DNA of 64,000 bases, taken from Niabella agricola (GTDB lineage: Bacteria > Bacteroidota > Bacteroidia > Chitinophagales > Chitinophagaceae). This document shows positions 1-9,475 of the stretch, in pieces. Location: NCBI RefSeq assembly GCF_021538615.1, contig NZ_JAJHIZ010000002.1:310001-374000 (forward strand), written 5' to 3'. The translations under genes were made by a program, and so were the position numbers. Numbering within the stretch: position 1 is the stretch's first letter; every line of letters begins with the position of its first letter. Under the pieces are notes generated by a model, which saw only the letters and a list, made by a program, of their open reading frames with translations, searched no databases and was not told the origin of the DNA.

Positions 1-1970
1 TGTCCTCACCGGACCAGTTGGTGATCACGGCCGCCGTGGCTCAAAAACTTTTCGGTACGATTGAAGTATTGGATAAAACGGTACGGGTAAAGGACCGGTT
101 GTTTACCATTGCCGGCGTAGCGGAAGACATTCCGGCTAACACGCATCTGAAGTTTGAAATGCTGTTGCCCTTTGACTACATCAAAACCTTGGGATTTGAT
201 CCCGGTAACTGGAACGGGAATAATAATTTTACGTACCTGTTGATGAAGCCCGGTACCGGGCTCAACCGCTTTAATGAAAAACTGCGTCAATTTTCCCATG
301 CCCGGTTAAAACACGAAGTGTTAAAAGCAGAACCGGTAAAAGATATTCATCTCTATTCCAATAAATCCTTTGAACCGGAAGCAAACGGCAGCCATCTTGT
401 TGTGGATTTTCTGATGATGATTGCACTGCTGATTTTGTTTATTGGAGTAGCGAATTATATAAATATAACCACGGCCCGTCTTGTAGAGCGTTCAAAGAAT
501 GTGAGCGTTCGGAAAGTGCTCGGGTCATCCCGCTGGTCCCTGGTAAAGCTGTTTTTTACAGAATCGCTGATCATGAGCTCGGTCGCCTTCGTTTTGGCGT
601 TATTGCTGGTGCAGGTATCTATGCCTGCTTATCGCGCCATTACGGGAGTCGGTTCCGGCGGATGGTTATGGCGTAGTGCTGGTTTTTGGATGTTTTCGGG
701 GGTACTGTTTGTGTTGATTTGCCTGCTGGCGGGGCTATACCCTGCATTGCTGGCATCCGCGGTAAAAATAACTGCGGTTACCAGGCGAACATTCACGGGC
801 CTCGGAAAAGGAACCAGGCTGCGTAAGGTGCTGGTGTTGGGACAGTTTACTGCTGCCCTGGCCGTGAGCATGTGTGCGGCTGTAATTTATCAGCAGATCC
901 GGTTTGTAAGAAGCCGTAACCTGGGCATGAATATGGAACAGGTACTGGTGATAAAAGGTCCCCTGATGCCGGCAAGTGATTCCCTGCAGCGGGTTTCAGG
1001 TCAGCGGTTCAAGAATGACCTGCGCCGGATCCCGGGTATAAGGATGGTGGCGTTTTCTTCTTCGCTTCCGGGTGCAGATGATAACACCCTGAATACCCAG
1101 ACCGACGTGCGGCGACTGGCTGCATCTCAAACCACCGGGTATAATTATTATCTCTACGGTGTGGATGAAGACTTTCTGCCCGTACTGAATAACGGCTTGA
1201 TTGCCGGACGTAACTTCTTTGAAGCACCCGTACAGCACAACGAGGTTATTATCAACGAAGAGGCCTGCCGCCTGTTGGGGTTTGAGACGCCGGCTGCGGC
1301 TATTGGTGCAAAAATAAAAGTCAATTCCGGACCTGTTAACGTGGCTACCGTTATCGGAGTGAACCGGAATTACCGTCAACAGTCGTTGAAGCAGGCGCAG
1401 CACCCGCTCATCCTCTGGCATGAACAGGGAATCTATGGATATTTTACCGTAAAATTGGTTACGGGTGAAGTGCATCAGGTGCTGCAGACGATTGCCGGCA
1501 AATGGAAAGAAGATTTTCCGGGCCATACCATGGATTATTTTTTTATGGATGAAATGTATAACCGGCAGTACCAGCAGGATATCAGGTTCGGAAAACTGGT
1601 CAATGTCTTCTCCGTGATTACCCTGTTTATCGCCTGTTTAAGCCTGCTGGGGTTATCGGTATTGAATACGTCCATGAAGACAAAAGAAATTGGAATACGG
1701 AAAGTGATGGGGGCCGGTTTTAGTGAGATACTCGCGCTGCTCTCCGTGGATTTCTTAAAGCTGGTGGTGCTGGCAGTGCTGCTGTCCGTTCCGGTTACCT
1801 TGCTGGCCATGCACGCTTGGCTACAGAACTTTTCCGACCGGATCAGTATACAGTGGTGGTTATTTCCGTTGATGGGTGCGTTCGTGTTGGGAATTGCCCT
1901 GGTCACCATCCTGCTGCAGGCATTCCGGACGATTAAAAAGAACCCGGTGGAAGCCCTGCGAACGGAATAA
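1..1970 (+). CDS. FtsX/MacB-type ABC permease, 5' end outside window
   Basis: The frame is open from the window edge: residues SSPDQ precede the TTG at 18, so that codon is internal and the true start lies upstream. About 655 residues remain of a protein whose siblings have about 800, so the first membrane helix and part of the first periplasmic domain are missing. The remainder shows a membrane helix, the cytoplasmic motif SVRKVLGS, a second periplasmic (MacB_PCD-like) domain, the second motif KEIGIRKVMGAG and the tail NPVEALRTE. Such proteins sit in the inner membrane and, driven by a cytoplasmic ATPase, move or extrude periplasmic substrates. First visible gene of a nine-permease array; 47 bp separate it from the next. 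Substrate unknown. Confidence 0.9.
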   Translation, partial: SSPDQLVITAAVAQKLFGTIEVLDKTVRVKDRLFTIAGVAEDIPANTHLKFEMLLPFDYIKTLGFDPGNWNGNNNFTYLLMKPGTGLNRFNEKLRQFSHARLKHEVLKAEPVKDIHLYSNKSFEPEANGSHLVVDFLMMIALLILFIGVANYINITTARLVERSKNVSVRKVLGSSRWSLVKLFFTESLIMSSVAFVLALLLVQVSMPAYRAITGVGSGGWLWRSAGFWMFSGVLFVLICLLAGLYPALLASAVKITAVTRRTFTGLGKGTRLRKVLVLGQFTAALAVSMCAAVIYQQIRFVRSRNLGMNMEQVLVIKGPLMPASDSLQRVSGQRFKNDLRRIPGIRMVAFSSSLPGADDNTLNTQTDVRRLAASQTTGYNYYLYGVDEDFLPVLNNGLIAGRNFFEAPVQHNEVIINEEACRLLGFETPAAAIGAKIKVNSGPVNVATVIGVNRNYRQQSLKQAQHPLILWHEQGIYGYFTVKLVTGEVHQVLQTIAGKWKEDFPGHTMDYFFMDEMYNRQYQQDIRFGKLVNVFSVITLFIACLSLLGLSVLNTSMKTKEIGIRKVMGAGFSEILALLSVDFLKLVVLAVLLSVPVTLLAMHAWLQNFSDRISIQWWLFPLMGAFVLGIALVTILLQAFRTIKKNPVEALRTE

Positions 1971-2017
1971 CACCAACGGATCAGAATAAAATTCCTCTTT
2001 TTAAAAAAAGATAACAA

Positions 2018-4432
2018 ATGTTCAAAAATTACTTCAAGATTGCCTGGCGGAATATTGTACAGAAAAAAATGTTTTCGCTGATCAATATTACGGGGCTGGC
2101 CATTGGTATGGCGGCGGCCTTACTGCTCTTTATTGTGGTGCGCTATGAGCTGAGCTATGATCGTAAGCAGCCGCAATACAACCAACTGTACCGGGTAGTT
2201 ACCCGCGACCAGTTTTCAGACGGCATTACCTATAATCCGGGAGTACCCGTTCCGGCCCTGGAGCATTTAAGGACGCAGTTCCCCGGCCTGACCTTTGGCG
2301 CCATAAATGCTACCTATCAGAGTGCCGTTAATATTATAGATGAAAAGGGTGGCGAGAAGGCGTTTATTGAAAATACCGGCATCTTTTTTTGCGAGCCGCA
2401 GTTTTTTAACCTGTTCGAGACCGGTTGGGTCAACGGAAATGCAGCGGTACTGGATGCGCCGAATACCGTAGTGCTGAGCCGTTCCGTAGCAAAAAAGTAC
2501 TTTGGGAATGAAGAAAACGGCCTGGGGAAAATGCTGAAGCTGGATCATAATATTCTTTTAAAGGTAGCGGGCATCATCGAAGATCCTGTGGCCAATACAG
2601 ATTTTCCGCTGCAGGTGCTGATCTCCATGAAAACGATTAAACAGAATGCCGGGTTATATTACTATAATGAAAACTGCTGGGGATGCGTATCCAGTAATTT
2701 CCAGGTATATGTTCAAATCCCTCCAGGTGTTTCAGCAGCAACAGTAAATCAGCAACTGGAACGTTTCAGCAAAGAACAGTACAGCCGGGAAAACCGGGGC
2801 GGTTCCTCCATCAAGATGAACCTGCTGCAACCCCTTTCGGATCTGCATTTCAATTTGCAGTATGAAACCTTCGGTGATCATCGTATCTCCCGGGTTACGC
2901 TCGTTACCCTGTCACTCATCGCTGTGTTTATTTTGCTGATGGCCGGAATCAATTTCGTAAACCTCGCCACGGTGCAGGGCATTACAAGAGCCAAGGAGAT
3001 GGGAGTTCGAAAGGTGCTGGGCGGCAACCGTAAACAGATCTTCTGGCAGATGATGGGCGAAACTGCGCTGCTGGTATTGATTGCCGTGGTTGCTGCGTTT
3101 TTACTGGCTTGGGCGGCCTTACCGCATATCCGGCATATTGCATCCATACAGGAACCGTTAACGTTGTTAAACGGTACCAACCTGGGCTTGCTGCTGTCAA
3201 TAGGGCTGCTGGTAGCCTGTTTGTCCGGCCTGTATCCCGCGTTGATTCTTTCCGGCTTCAAACCCGCAGCCATATTTAATCAAAAAATAATAACATTAAA
3301 ATCCGGGGGCGTTTCCGTAAGAAAAGTACTGGTCGTATTCCAGTTTGCCATTACACAGGTACTGATGGTAGGAACGATTGTTGCGGTTACACAGATGAAC
3401 TTTGTACGGAAGGCTGATCTGGGCTTTAATAAGGAGGCCATCCTGTTGTTAAACGGCAGTACCGACAGCATCAGCCTGGCACGACAGGAGGCCTTTGCAG
3501 AAGCGTTAAGGAAACTGCCTGGCGTGCAGCAGTTTTCCTTTCAATCGGATGCTCCAACATCAGAAAATAATTCATCTACCAACTTTGCTTTTGACCATCG
3601 GCCAGATGAAAAGTTTCAGGTGCACCTGAAGTTTGCCGATACCGGTTATCTGAAAACCTATCAGATGTTGCTCCTGGCGGGCCGGAATTACAGCGCCAGC
3701 GATACCATTAAAGAAGGACTGATCAATGAAACACTGGCGAAGATGCTGGGAATAAGGGATGTGAAAGATGCAGTTGGTAAAACATTAAAAATTAGTGGTA
3801 ATTGGCACCTGATTACCGGGGTGGTAAAAGATTTTAAAGCGAATTCATTAAAACGGGAAGTACAGCCCATGTTTATTTCCACCCAGAAAAGCCTTTACGG
3901 CCAGATAGGCATTAAGCTGCGCGCATCGGATCTGCAGGCTGCAAAAACACAGGTAGCGGAGGTCTGGAAACAGTATTACCCGGAATACGCGTATAATGCC
4001 GGTTTTCTGGACGAAAGCATTGAGCGGTTCTACCAGCAGGATGCCCAGCTGTCGCTGTTATATAAGATTTTTTCGGGTTTAGCGATTTTTATCGCCTGTC
4101 TGGGTCTCTATGGTCTGGTTTCTTTCATGGTGGTACAAAAAACAAAAGAAGTGGGCATTCGCAAGGTGTTGGGCGCTTCCGTTACGGGCCTTGTATTTAT
4201 GCTTTCCAGGGAGTTCCTGCTGTTGATCGGTATTTCATTTTTACTGGCAGTTCCTGTCGCCTGGTATATGATGCAGGGCTGGTTAAACGATTTTGTGTAC
4301 CGCATCCCGCTACATGCCGGCTTCTTTATCGCCGGGGCAGCCCTGGCGTTGGTCATTGCATTTTTGTCAGTAGCTTATAAGGCCTTCCGCGCAGCAATGG
4401 CCAGTCCTGTCAAAAGCCTGAGAACGGAATAA
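2018..4432 (+). CDS. FtsX/MacB-type ABC permease (array member 2)
   Basis: 804 residues, full length. Helix 1 is at about 21-42, followed by a large periplasmic domain (about 45-290), three to four helices around 293-450, a second periplasmic domain, and three C-terminal helices. The paired cytoplasmic motifs are KEMGVRKVLGG (326-336) and KEVGIRKVLGA near 715, and the tail is SPVKSLRTE. The first periplasmic domain has a C-x-x-C pair (C220, C223, in NENCWGC), which I do not see in the sibling proteins and which could form a disulfide. The ATG start is supported by NYFKIAWRN immediately after it, the N-terminal signature shared by the whole array. Substrate cannot be told from sequence. Confidence 0.93.
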   Translation: MFKNYFKIAWRNIVQKKMFSLINITGLAIGMAAALLLFIVVRYELSYDRKQPQYNQLYRVVTRDQFSDGITYNPGVPVPALEHLRTQFPGLTFGAINATYQSAVNIIDEKGGEKAFIENTGIFFCEPQFFNLFETGWVNGNAAVLDAPNTVVLSRSVAKKYFGNEENGLGKMLKLDHNILLKVAGIIEDPVANTDFPLQVLISMKTIKQNAGLYYYNENCWGCVSSNFQVYVQIPPGVSAATVNQQLERFSKEQYSRENRGGSSIKMNLLQPLSDLHFNLQYETFGDHRISRVTLVTLSLIAVFILLMAGINFVNLATVQGITRAKEMGVRKVLGGNRKQIFWQMMGETALLVLIAVVAAFLLAWAALPHIRHIASIQEPLTLLNGTNLGLLLSIGLLVACLSGLYPALILSGFKPAAIFNQKIITLKSGGVSVRKVLVVFQFAITQVLMVGTIVAVTQMNFVRKADLGFNKEAILLLNGSTDSISLARQEAFAEALRKLPGVQQFSFQSDAPTSENNSSTNFAFDHRPDEKFQVHLKFADTGYLKTYQMLLLAGRNYSASDTIKEGLINETLAKMLGIRDVKDAVGKTLKISGNWHLITGVVKDFKANSLKREVQPMFISTQKSLYGQIGIKLRASDLQAAKTQVAEVWKQYYPEYAYNAGFLDESIERFYQQDAQLSLLYKIFSGLAIFIACLGLYGLVSFMVVQKTKEVGIRKVLGASVTGLVFMLSREFLLLIGISFLLAVPVAWYMMQGWLNDFVYRIPLHAGFFIAGAALALVIAFLSVAYKAFRAAMASPVKSLRTE

Positions 4433-4548
4433 AAGTAGTGCTTACCGGTGAGTAGTAAGTGGCAGATCGCGGAGAACAACTAAGAACTGGTAACTGATCG
4501 CGGCTCGCTGACAACTGACAATTAATAACAAAACGTAAACCTGATACG

Positions 4549-6936
4549 ATGCTTAAGAATTATTTAAAAACCGCATTACGGAATATACTGGGCAATAAAT
4601 TTTATGCCGCCCTTAATGTAGGAGGGCTGACAATTGGTCTTGTGGTAGGCCTCCTTTTATTATTATGGGTACGGGATGAGTTAAGCTTCGATCGATTTCA
4701 TAAAAATGAAAAGCAGATTTACCGGATAGGAATAGAAGGGGGCACCGGTATCAGTAAGCGGGTTTTTACCAGCATCATTCCACCGGTCGCTTTTTTTGCG
4801 AAGAAAGAATTGCCGGAAGTAGAGGACGGCGTAAGGATAATGAGTATCGGTGATGCGCCTTTTAAATATAAGGACAAGGTATTCATTGAAAGCAATTTTG
4901 CGTTTACGGATCCTTCCTATTTTTCGGTATTTGATTTCAACCTGATTCGTGGTGACCAGAGGAATCCTTTCCCTGATATCAATTCACTGGTGATCACCGA
5001 ATCAACCGCCAGGCGTTATTTTGGAAATGAGGACCCCATCGGGAAGGTGGTTACAATGGGGCTGGATGAGCAATGTAAGGTAACGGGCGTGATCCGCGAT
5101 TACCCGGCCAATTCATCGTTCCAGTACCATGTACTGTTGCCGATGAACCGGTTTAACGAGCTGAGCTATGTTAGGAAACAAACCTCCTACGACGGGAAAA
5201 CAGTAGTGCCCTCAATGAATGCGGACTGGTCTTATTTTGGCTTTGCTACCTATTTGTTGCTGCGGCCCGGTGCCAGTGCTGCAGCACTCGAAAAAAAGCT
5301 GCAGGCGATCCACGAGCGCAATAAACCAGAGGACAAACCGGTTCCGTATGTTACGCAGCCTCTTGGTAAAATGCACTTGTACCAGATGGATGGTAATGAC
5401 GGCGGCATTGATGCCGTTCGGATATTTGCAATTGTGGCAATCATGATCCTGGCAGTGGCATGCATGAATTATGTCAATTTATCAACTGCCCGCTCGATGT
5501 TGCGGGCAAAAGAAGTGGGGATGCGTAAGATCGTTGGCGCGGGGAGGGGACAATTATTGATGCAATTCGTCATTGAAACCCTGTTACTGTTTGCAATCGC
5601 AACCACCCTGGCACTGCTGCTGATATCCCTGCTGCTGCCTTATTTTAACCAGCTTTCAGGCAAACAGGTGGCATTCCGTTTGTCAGATCCTGGTATGGCA
5701 TTCTGGATACTGATGGTGTTACTGGGCACTCTTGCGGCAGCCAGCATATATCCCGCATTGCTGCTTTCCTCTTTTAAACCCTTGCATGTGCTTAGAGGAA
5801 AAATTACCGCAACTATTGGAAAAAGCACCTTTAGAAGAGTATTGGTTGTGGTACAATTTTCCGTATCGATCGTTCTGATCATCGGTACCATGATCATTGG
5901 AAAGCAGCTTAGCTATATCCGGAACAAAAACCTGGGTTATGATAAGGCACATATCTTTTCGTTTGGTATGAGGCCGGATATGCAGCAGCACGCGGAGGCT
6001 GTTAAGCATGAACTGCTGAAGCAGAAAGCAATATTGGCAGTGGCGGGTGTAGGCAGAGATATGGTGGATGGTGGTTCTGCTACAGGCGATAACGACTGGG
6101 ATGGGAAGCCGGCGAATTCAAATACCTGGTTCAGCCAGATATTTGCCGATGAACATACCATTGATTTTTTTAAAATGAAAGTCGTCGCTGGTAAGAATTT
6201 CACGGGTGCAGTTGCAGACAGTACGCATTTCCTGATCAACGAAACGGCGATGCGGGAAATGGGATTGAAGAATGCTATCGGAAAGCGGCTGCGCATTCAA
6301 ACGGTTAACGGAACAATCATAGGAGTGGTAAAGGATTTTCATTTTTCGTCGGTGCATGCAAAGATAGAACCCGCCGTTTTTCAGTTTAAGCCGGCAAACT
6401 GTTGGAAACTGTATATAAAAACAACCGGCGCCGATGCCGCAAAAGCAATTGCTGCGGCACAAGCCGTTTGGAAGCAGTATAATAATGATATCCCCTTTCG
6501 GTATGCGTTTTTAGACGAAAGCTATAATAAACTTTATTTGAAAGAAGAGCAGCAGGAAATGATCTTTACATTGTTTGCCGCCGTTGCGGTGTTTATTTCC
6601 TGTCTTGGATTATTAGGCCTGGCAGCTTATACCGCACAGGTAAAAACCAAGGAGATCGGCATCCGGAAGGTATTGGGGGCCGGCGCCGTTGAAATTGTAA
6701 GATTGCTGGCAACAGAATTTGTGCTCCTGGTAATGGCTGCTAATATTATTGCAATACCGGTTGCCTGGTATGTGATGCGTGAATGGTTAAACGGTTTTGC
6801 CTATAGAACGGTAATGCCGTCCGGCGTTTTTGTTTTTGCCGGTGTATGTGCGGCGCTGGTGGCGATGGCAACCATCAGTTATCATGCATTAAAATCGGCA
6901 GTGTCCAATCCTGTAAAAGCGCTGCGAACAGAGTAA
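4549..6936 (+). CDS. FtsX/MacB-type ABC permease (array member 3)
   Basis: 795 residues with the full two-lobed architecture: N-terminal helix, periplasmic domain, helices beginning at about 290, second periplasmic domain, three terminal helices. The first cytoplasmic motif is KEVGMRKIVGAG, a slightly relaxed form; the second is KEIGIRKVLGAG; the tail is NPVKALRTE. It begins MLKNYLKTALRN, replacing the usual AWRN by ALRN. The 116-bp spacer before it is made of repeated short words (ctgacaactgaca and similar). It is probably co-transcribed with the flanking permeases, but the spacer length leaves room for a weak internal promoter. Confidence 0.93.
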   Translation: MLKNYLKTALRNILGNKFYAALNVGGLTIGLVVGLLLLLWVRDELSFDRFHKNEKQIYRIGIEGGTGISKRVFTSIIPPVAFFAKKELPEVEDGVRIMSIGDAPFKYKDKVFIESNFAFTDPSYFSVFDFNLIRGDQRNPFPDINSLVITESTARRYFGNEDPIGKVVTMGLDEQCKVTGVIRDYPANSSFQYHVLLPMNRFNELSYVRKQTSYDGKTVVPSMNADWSYFGFATYLLLRPGASAAALEKKLQAIHERNKPEDKPVPYVTQPLGKMHLYQMDGNDGGIDAVRIFAIVAIMILAVACMNYVNLSTARSMLRAKEVGMRKIVGAGRGQLLMQFVIETLLLFAIATTLALLLISLLLPYFNQLSGKQVAFRLSDPGMAFWILMVLLGTLAAASIYPALLLSSFKPLHVLRGKITATIGKSTFRRVLVVVQFSVSIVLIIGTMIIGKQLSYIRNKNLGYDKAHIFSFGMRPDMQQHAEAVKHELLKQKAILAVAGVGRDMVDGGSATGDNDWDGKPANSNTWFSQIFADEHTIDFFKMKVVAGKNFTGAVADSTHFLINETAMREMGLKNAIGKRLRIQTVNGTIIGVVKDFHFSSVHAKIEPAVFQFKPANCWKLYIKTTGADAAKAIAAAQAVWKQYNNDIPFRYAFLDESYNKLYLKEEQQEMIFTLFAAVAVFISCLGLLGLAAYTAQVKTKEIGIRKVLGAGAVEIVRLLATEFVLLVMAANIIAIPVAWYVMREWLNGFAYRTVMPSGVFVFAGVCAALVAMATISYHALKSAVSNPVKALRTE

Positions 6937-7017
6937 TATTGGCAGCCGGAATAAACGGCCAAAGGGAATATCCATACTGCTGCAGGACCAACACCGATGA
7001 CTTATAAATAAGAAACG

Positions 7018-9402
7018 ATGCTCAGGAATTATATGACAACCGCCTGGCGGAATCTGACAAGAAATAAACTTTATTCAATCCTGAATATTTCCGGCCTGGC
7101 GATAGGTATGGCTGTTGCCATGCTGATCAGCTTTTGGGTGTGGGATGAGTTGCATTTTAACAGGTATCATCATAACCATGCAAAACTGGCACAGTTGATG
7201 CGTACCTATCGTGGTAACGACGGGGCGTTAACTACAGAGCAGGCCTCCTGCATACCGGTTGCAGCGGTTCTGCGCAATCAATACCGAGGTGATTTTAAAA
7301 ATGTGGCTGCTGCTTCCTGGAATTTTGGTCATGTGCTCGCAGTGGCGGATAAAAGAATAGGCGCTTCAGGCCTTTGGGCAGAGGCGTCTTTTCCAGAGAT
7401 GTTTTCTTTTAAAATGCGCGCCGGAAATATCAACGCGTTGAACGATCCTTCCGCTGTATTGCTCAGTGCCTCCCTGGCACAAAGCCTGTTTGGTAATGAA
7501 ACGGCCATCGGGAAAACGATCCGGTTCGATAACAAGGATGATTTCAGGGTGGCGGGTGTATATGAAGACCTCCCCCGTAATACAACCTTTTATGAAACCA
7601 GGCTATTGCTGCCCTGGAAGAAATACATCACAACATCTGAATGGATCCGGAAGGCGGTTGCAGATTGGGACGAACAATCGTTCCAGGTGTTTGCAGAATT
7701 GGTTGAAGGGGCCGACATGAATGCCGTTTCCCGTAAAATAGAACAGGTGGTGATGGCGCACAAAGCTATTAAGAAGGAACAGGAACAGGCGGGGTTGTTT
7801 CCCATGGATCGCTGGCATTTGTACAGCGAATTTGAAAACGGAAGATCGGTTGGCGGCGCGATCCGGTTTGTGTATCTTTTTTCAGTGATTGGCGTCTTTG
7901 TGCTATTATTGGCGGGCATTAATTTTATGAATCTTTCCACGGCGCGCAGCGAGCAGCGCGCAAAAGAAGTAGGAGTCCGTAAAACGATTGGCTCCGGCAG
8001 GGTGCAGTTGATCCGCCAGTTTTTGGCAGAGTCTGTGCTGACGACTTTTTTTTCCTTCCTGCTTGCTGTTTTGCTGGTACTTTTGGCCATGCCCTTGTTT
8101 AATGCGCTGGCCGATAAGCAGCTCTTGTTTCCCCGGCATTCTATAGGGTTTTGGGTGGCTGCCGTGGGTTTTATGATGATTACGGGACTGGTGTCGGGGA
8201 CGTATCCTGCGTTTTATCTGTCAAGGTTCCGACCCGTAAAAGTATTAAAGGGCCGGTTCATGGAGGGAAAGGCGGCCTCATTGCCACGCAAAGTGCTCGT
8301 TGTGCTTCAGTTCTCATTCTCCATAGCGCTGATCATTGGCAGTATGATCGTGTTTAAACAGATCCGGTATGCAAAGGACCGGCCCGTCAACTACCGGAAG
8401 GAGGGACTGATAACCGTACAGATGAACACCCCCGATCTTTACGGGCATTACGATGCATTGCGGAATGAATTACTGGCTACGGGCGCTGTGGCCAATATGG
8501 CCGCGTCTTCCAGTCCTACAATCGATGTGTTTAGTTTCAGCAACCGGTTTGAATGGAGCGGAAAAGCCCCGGATCTTTTGCCCACCTTTGGTATCATCGG
8601 GGTAACCGCTGATTTCGGAAGTACCATCGGCTGGAGCATAAAAGAGGGCCGGAATTTTTTTGGAAACGTTCCTGCCGATACCTTGTCGGTCATTCTTAAT
8701 GAAGCCGCGGTAAAACAAATAGGCGGAACGGAACAGATGGTTGGCCGGGAGCTTCGTCATAATGACCGGGTATACACTGTCGTCGGAGTAGTTAAAGACA
8801 TGGTGATGACATCGCCTTACGCACCGCCGGTACCTACTGTTTTTATGAACAACCCTGATTGGGCCAATGTGATTACTGTTGCCATAAAACAGGGTGCACC
8901 CTTGCACACGGCATTGGGTAAGATTGAAGCGGTCTTTAAGAAGTATAACCCTCATGCACCCTTCGATTATGCGTTTAATGACGAAATCTATGCCAGAAAG
9001 TTTGCGGTTGAACGGCGCATCGGACGGCTGTCTGCATTGTTTACCGCCCTGGCGGTATTTATTTCCTGCCTTGGGGTATTTGGACTGGCGGCTTTTACGG
9101 CAGAACAGCGCAAAAAAGAAGTGAGTCTGCGAAAAGTGATGGGCGCAAGTGTATACCAGCTTTGGCGCCTGTTGTCGGCAGAATTTTTCCTGCTGGTGCT
9201 TATTGCCTGTTTTATAGCCATTCCCTTTGCGTGGTATTACCTCCATCAGTGGTTGCAGCAGTACGCTTACCGGACTAATTTGCCTTTTTGGATATTTCTT
9301 TTGTCCGGTGCAGGAGCATTGTTGTTAACCATTTTTACGGTGAGTTTCCAGGCAATTAAAACAGCGCTGACGAGTCCGGCGAAAGCATTGCGGTCGGAGT
9401 AA
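7018..9402 (+). CDS. FtsX/MacB-type ABC permease (array member 4)
   Basis: 794 residues. The first cytoplasmic motif KEVGVRKTIGSG belongs to a KT-type subgroup with members 5 and 6 (RKTAGA, RKTIGS), suggesting these three share more recent ancestry. The second motif is atypical: KEVSLRKVMGAS replaces the GIRK or GVRK seen in the other eight, and the tail is SPAKALRSE, not NPVKALRSE. Helix 1 is at about 21-42 and the helix pair bordering the first motif starts at about 285. A long antisense open frame (8470-9246) overlaps it but has no protein-like features. Confidence 0.93.
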   Translation: MLRNYMTTAWRNLTRNKLYSILNISGLAIGMAVAMLISFWVWDELHFNRYHHNHAKLAQLMRTYRGNDGALTTEQASCIPVAAVLRNQYRGDFKNVAAASWNFGHVLAVADKRIGASGLWAEASFPEMFSFKMRAGNINALNDPSAVLLSASLAQSLFGNETAIGKTIRFDNKDDFRVAGVYEDLPRNTTFYETRLLLPWKKYITTSEWIRKAVADWDEQSFQVFAELVEGADMNAVSRKIEQVVMAHKAIKKEQEQAGLFPMDRWHLYSEFENGRSVGGAIRFVYLFSVIGVFVLLLAGINFMNLSTARSEQRAKEVGVRKTIGSGRVQLIRQFLAESVLTTFFSFLLAVLLVLLAMPLFNALADKQLLFPRHSIGFWVAAVGFMMITGLVSGTYPAFYLSRFRPVKVLKGRFMEGKAASLPRKVLVVLQFSFSIALIIGSMIVFKQIRYAKDRPVNYRKEGLITVQMNTPDLYGHYDALRNELLATGAVANMAASSSPTIDVFSFSNRFEWSGKAPDLLPTFGIIGVTADFGSTIGWSIKEGRNFFGNVPADTLSVILNEAAVKQIGGTEQMVGRELRHNDRVYTVVGVVKDMVMTSPYAPPVPTVFMNNPDWANVITVAIKQGAPLHTALGKIEAVFKKYNPHAPFDYAFNDEIYARKFAVERRIGRLSALFTALAVFISCLGVFGLAAFTAEQRKKEVSLRKVMGASVYQLWRLLSAEFFLLVLIACFIAIPFAWYYLHQWLQQYAYRTNLPFWIFLLSGAGALLLTIFTVSFQAIKTALTSPAKALRSE

Positions 9403-9475
9403 AGGGCTGTCGATAGGCAATAGTGGATGGTGAATGGCGAATAGGGAATAGGATCCAAAACTTAAATGGCGATTA

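Noticed and set aside
8470..9246. A 258-codon open frame antisense to permease 4
   Set aside because: Same strand-shadow effect inside a well conserved permease; no signal, domain or promoter.
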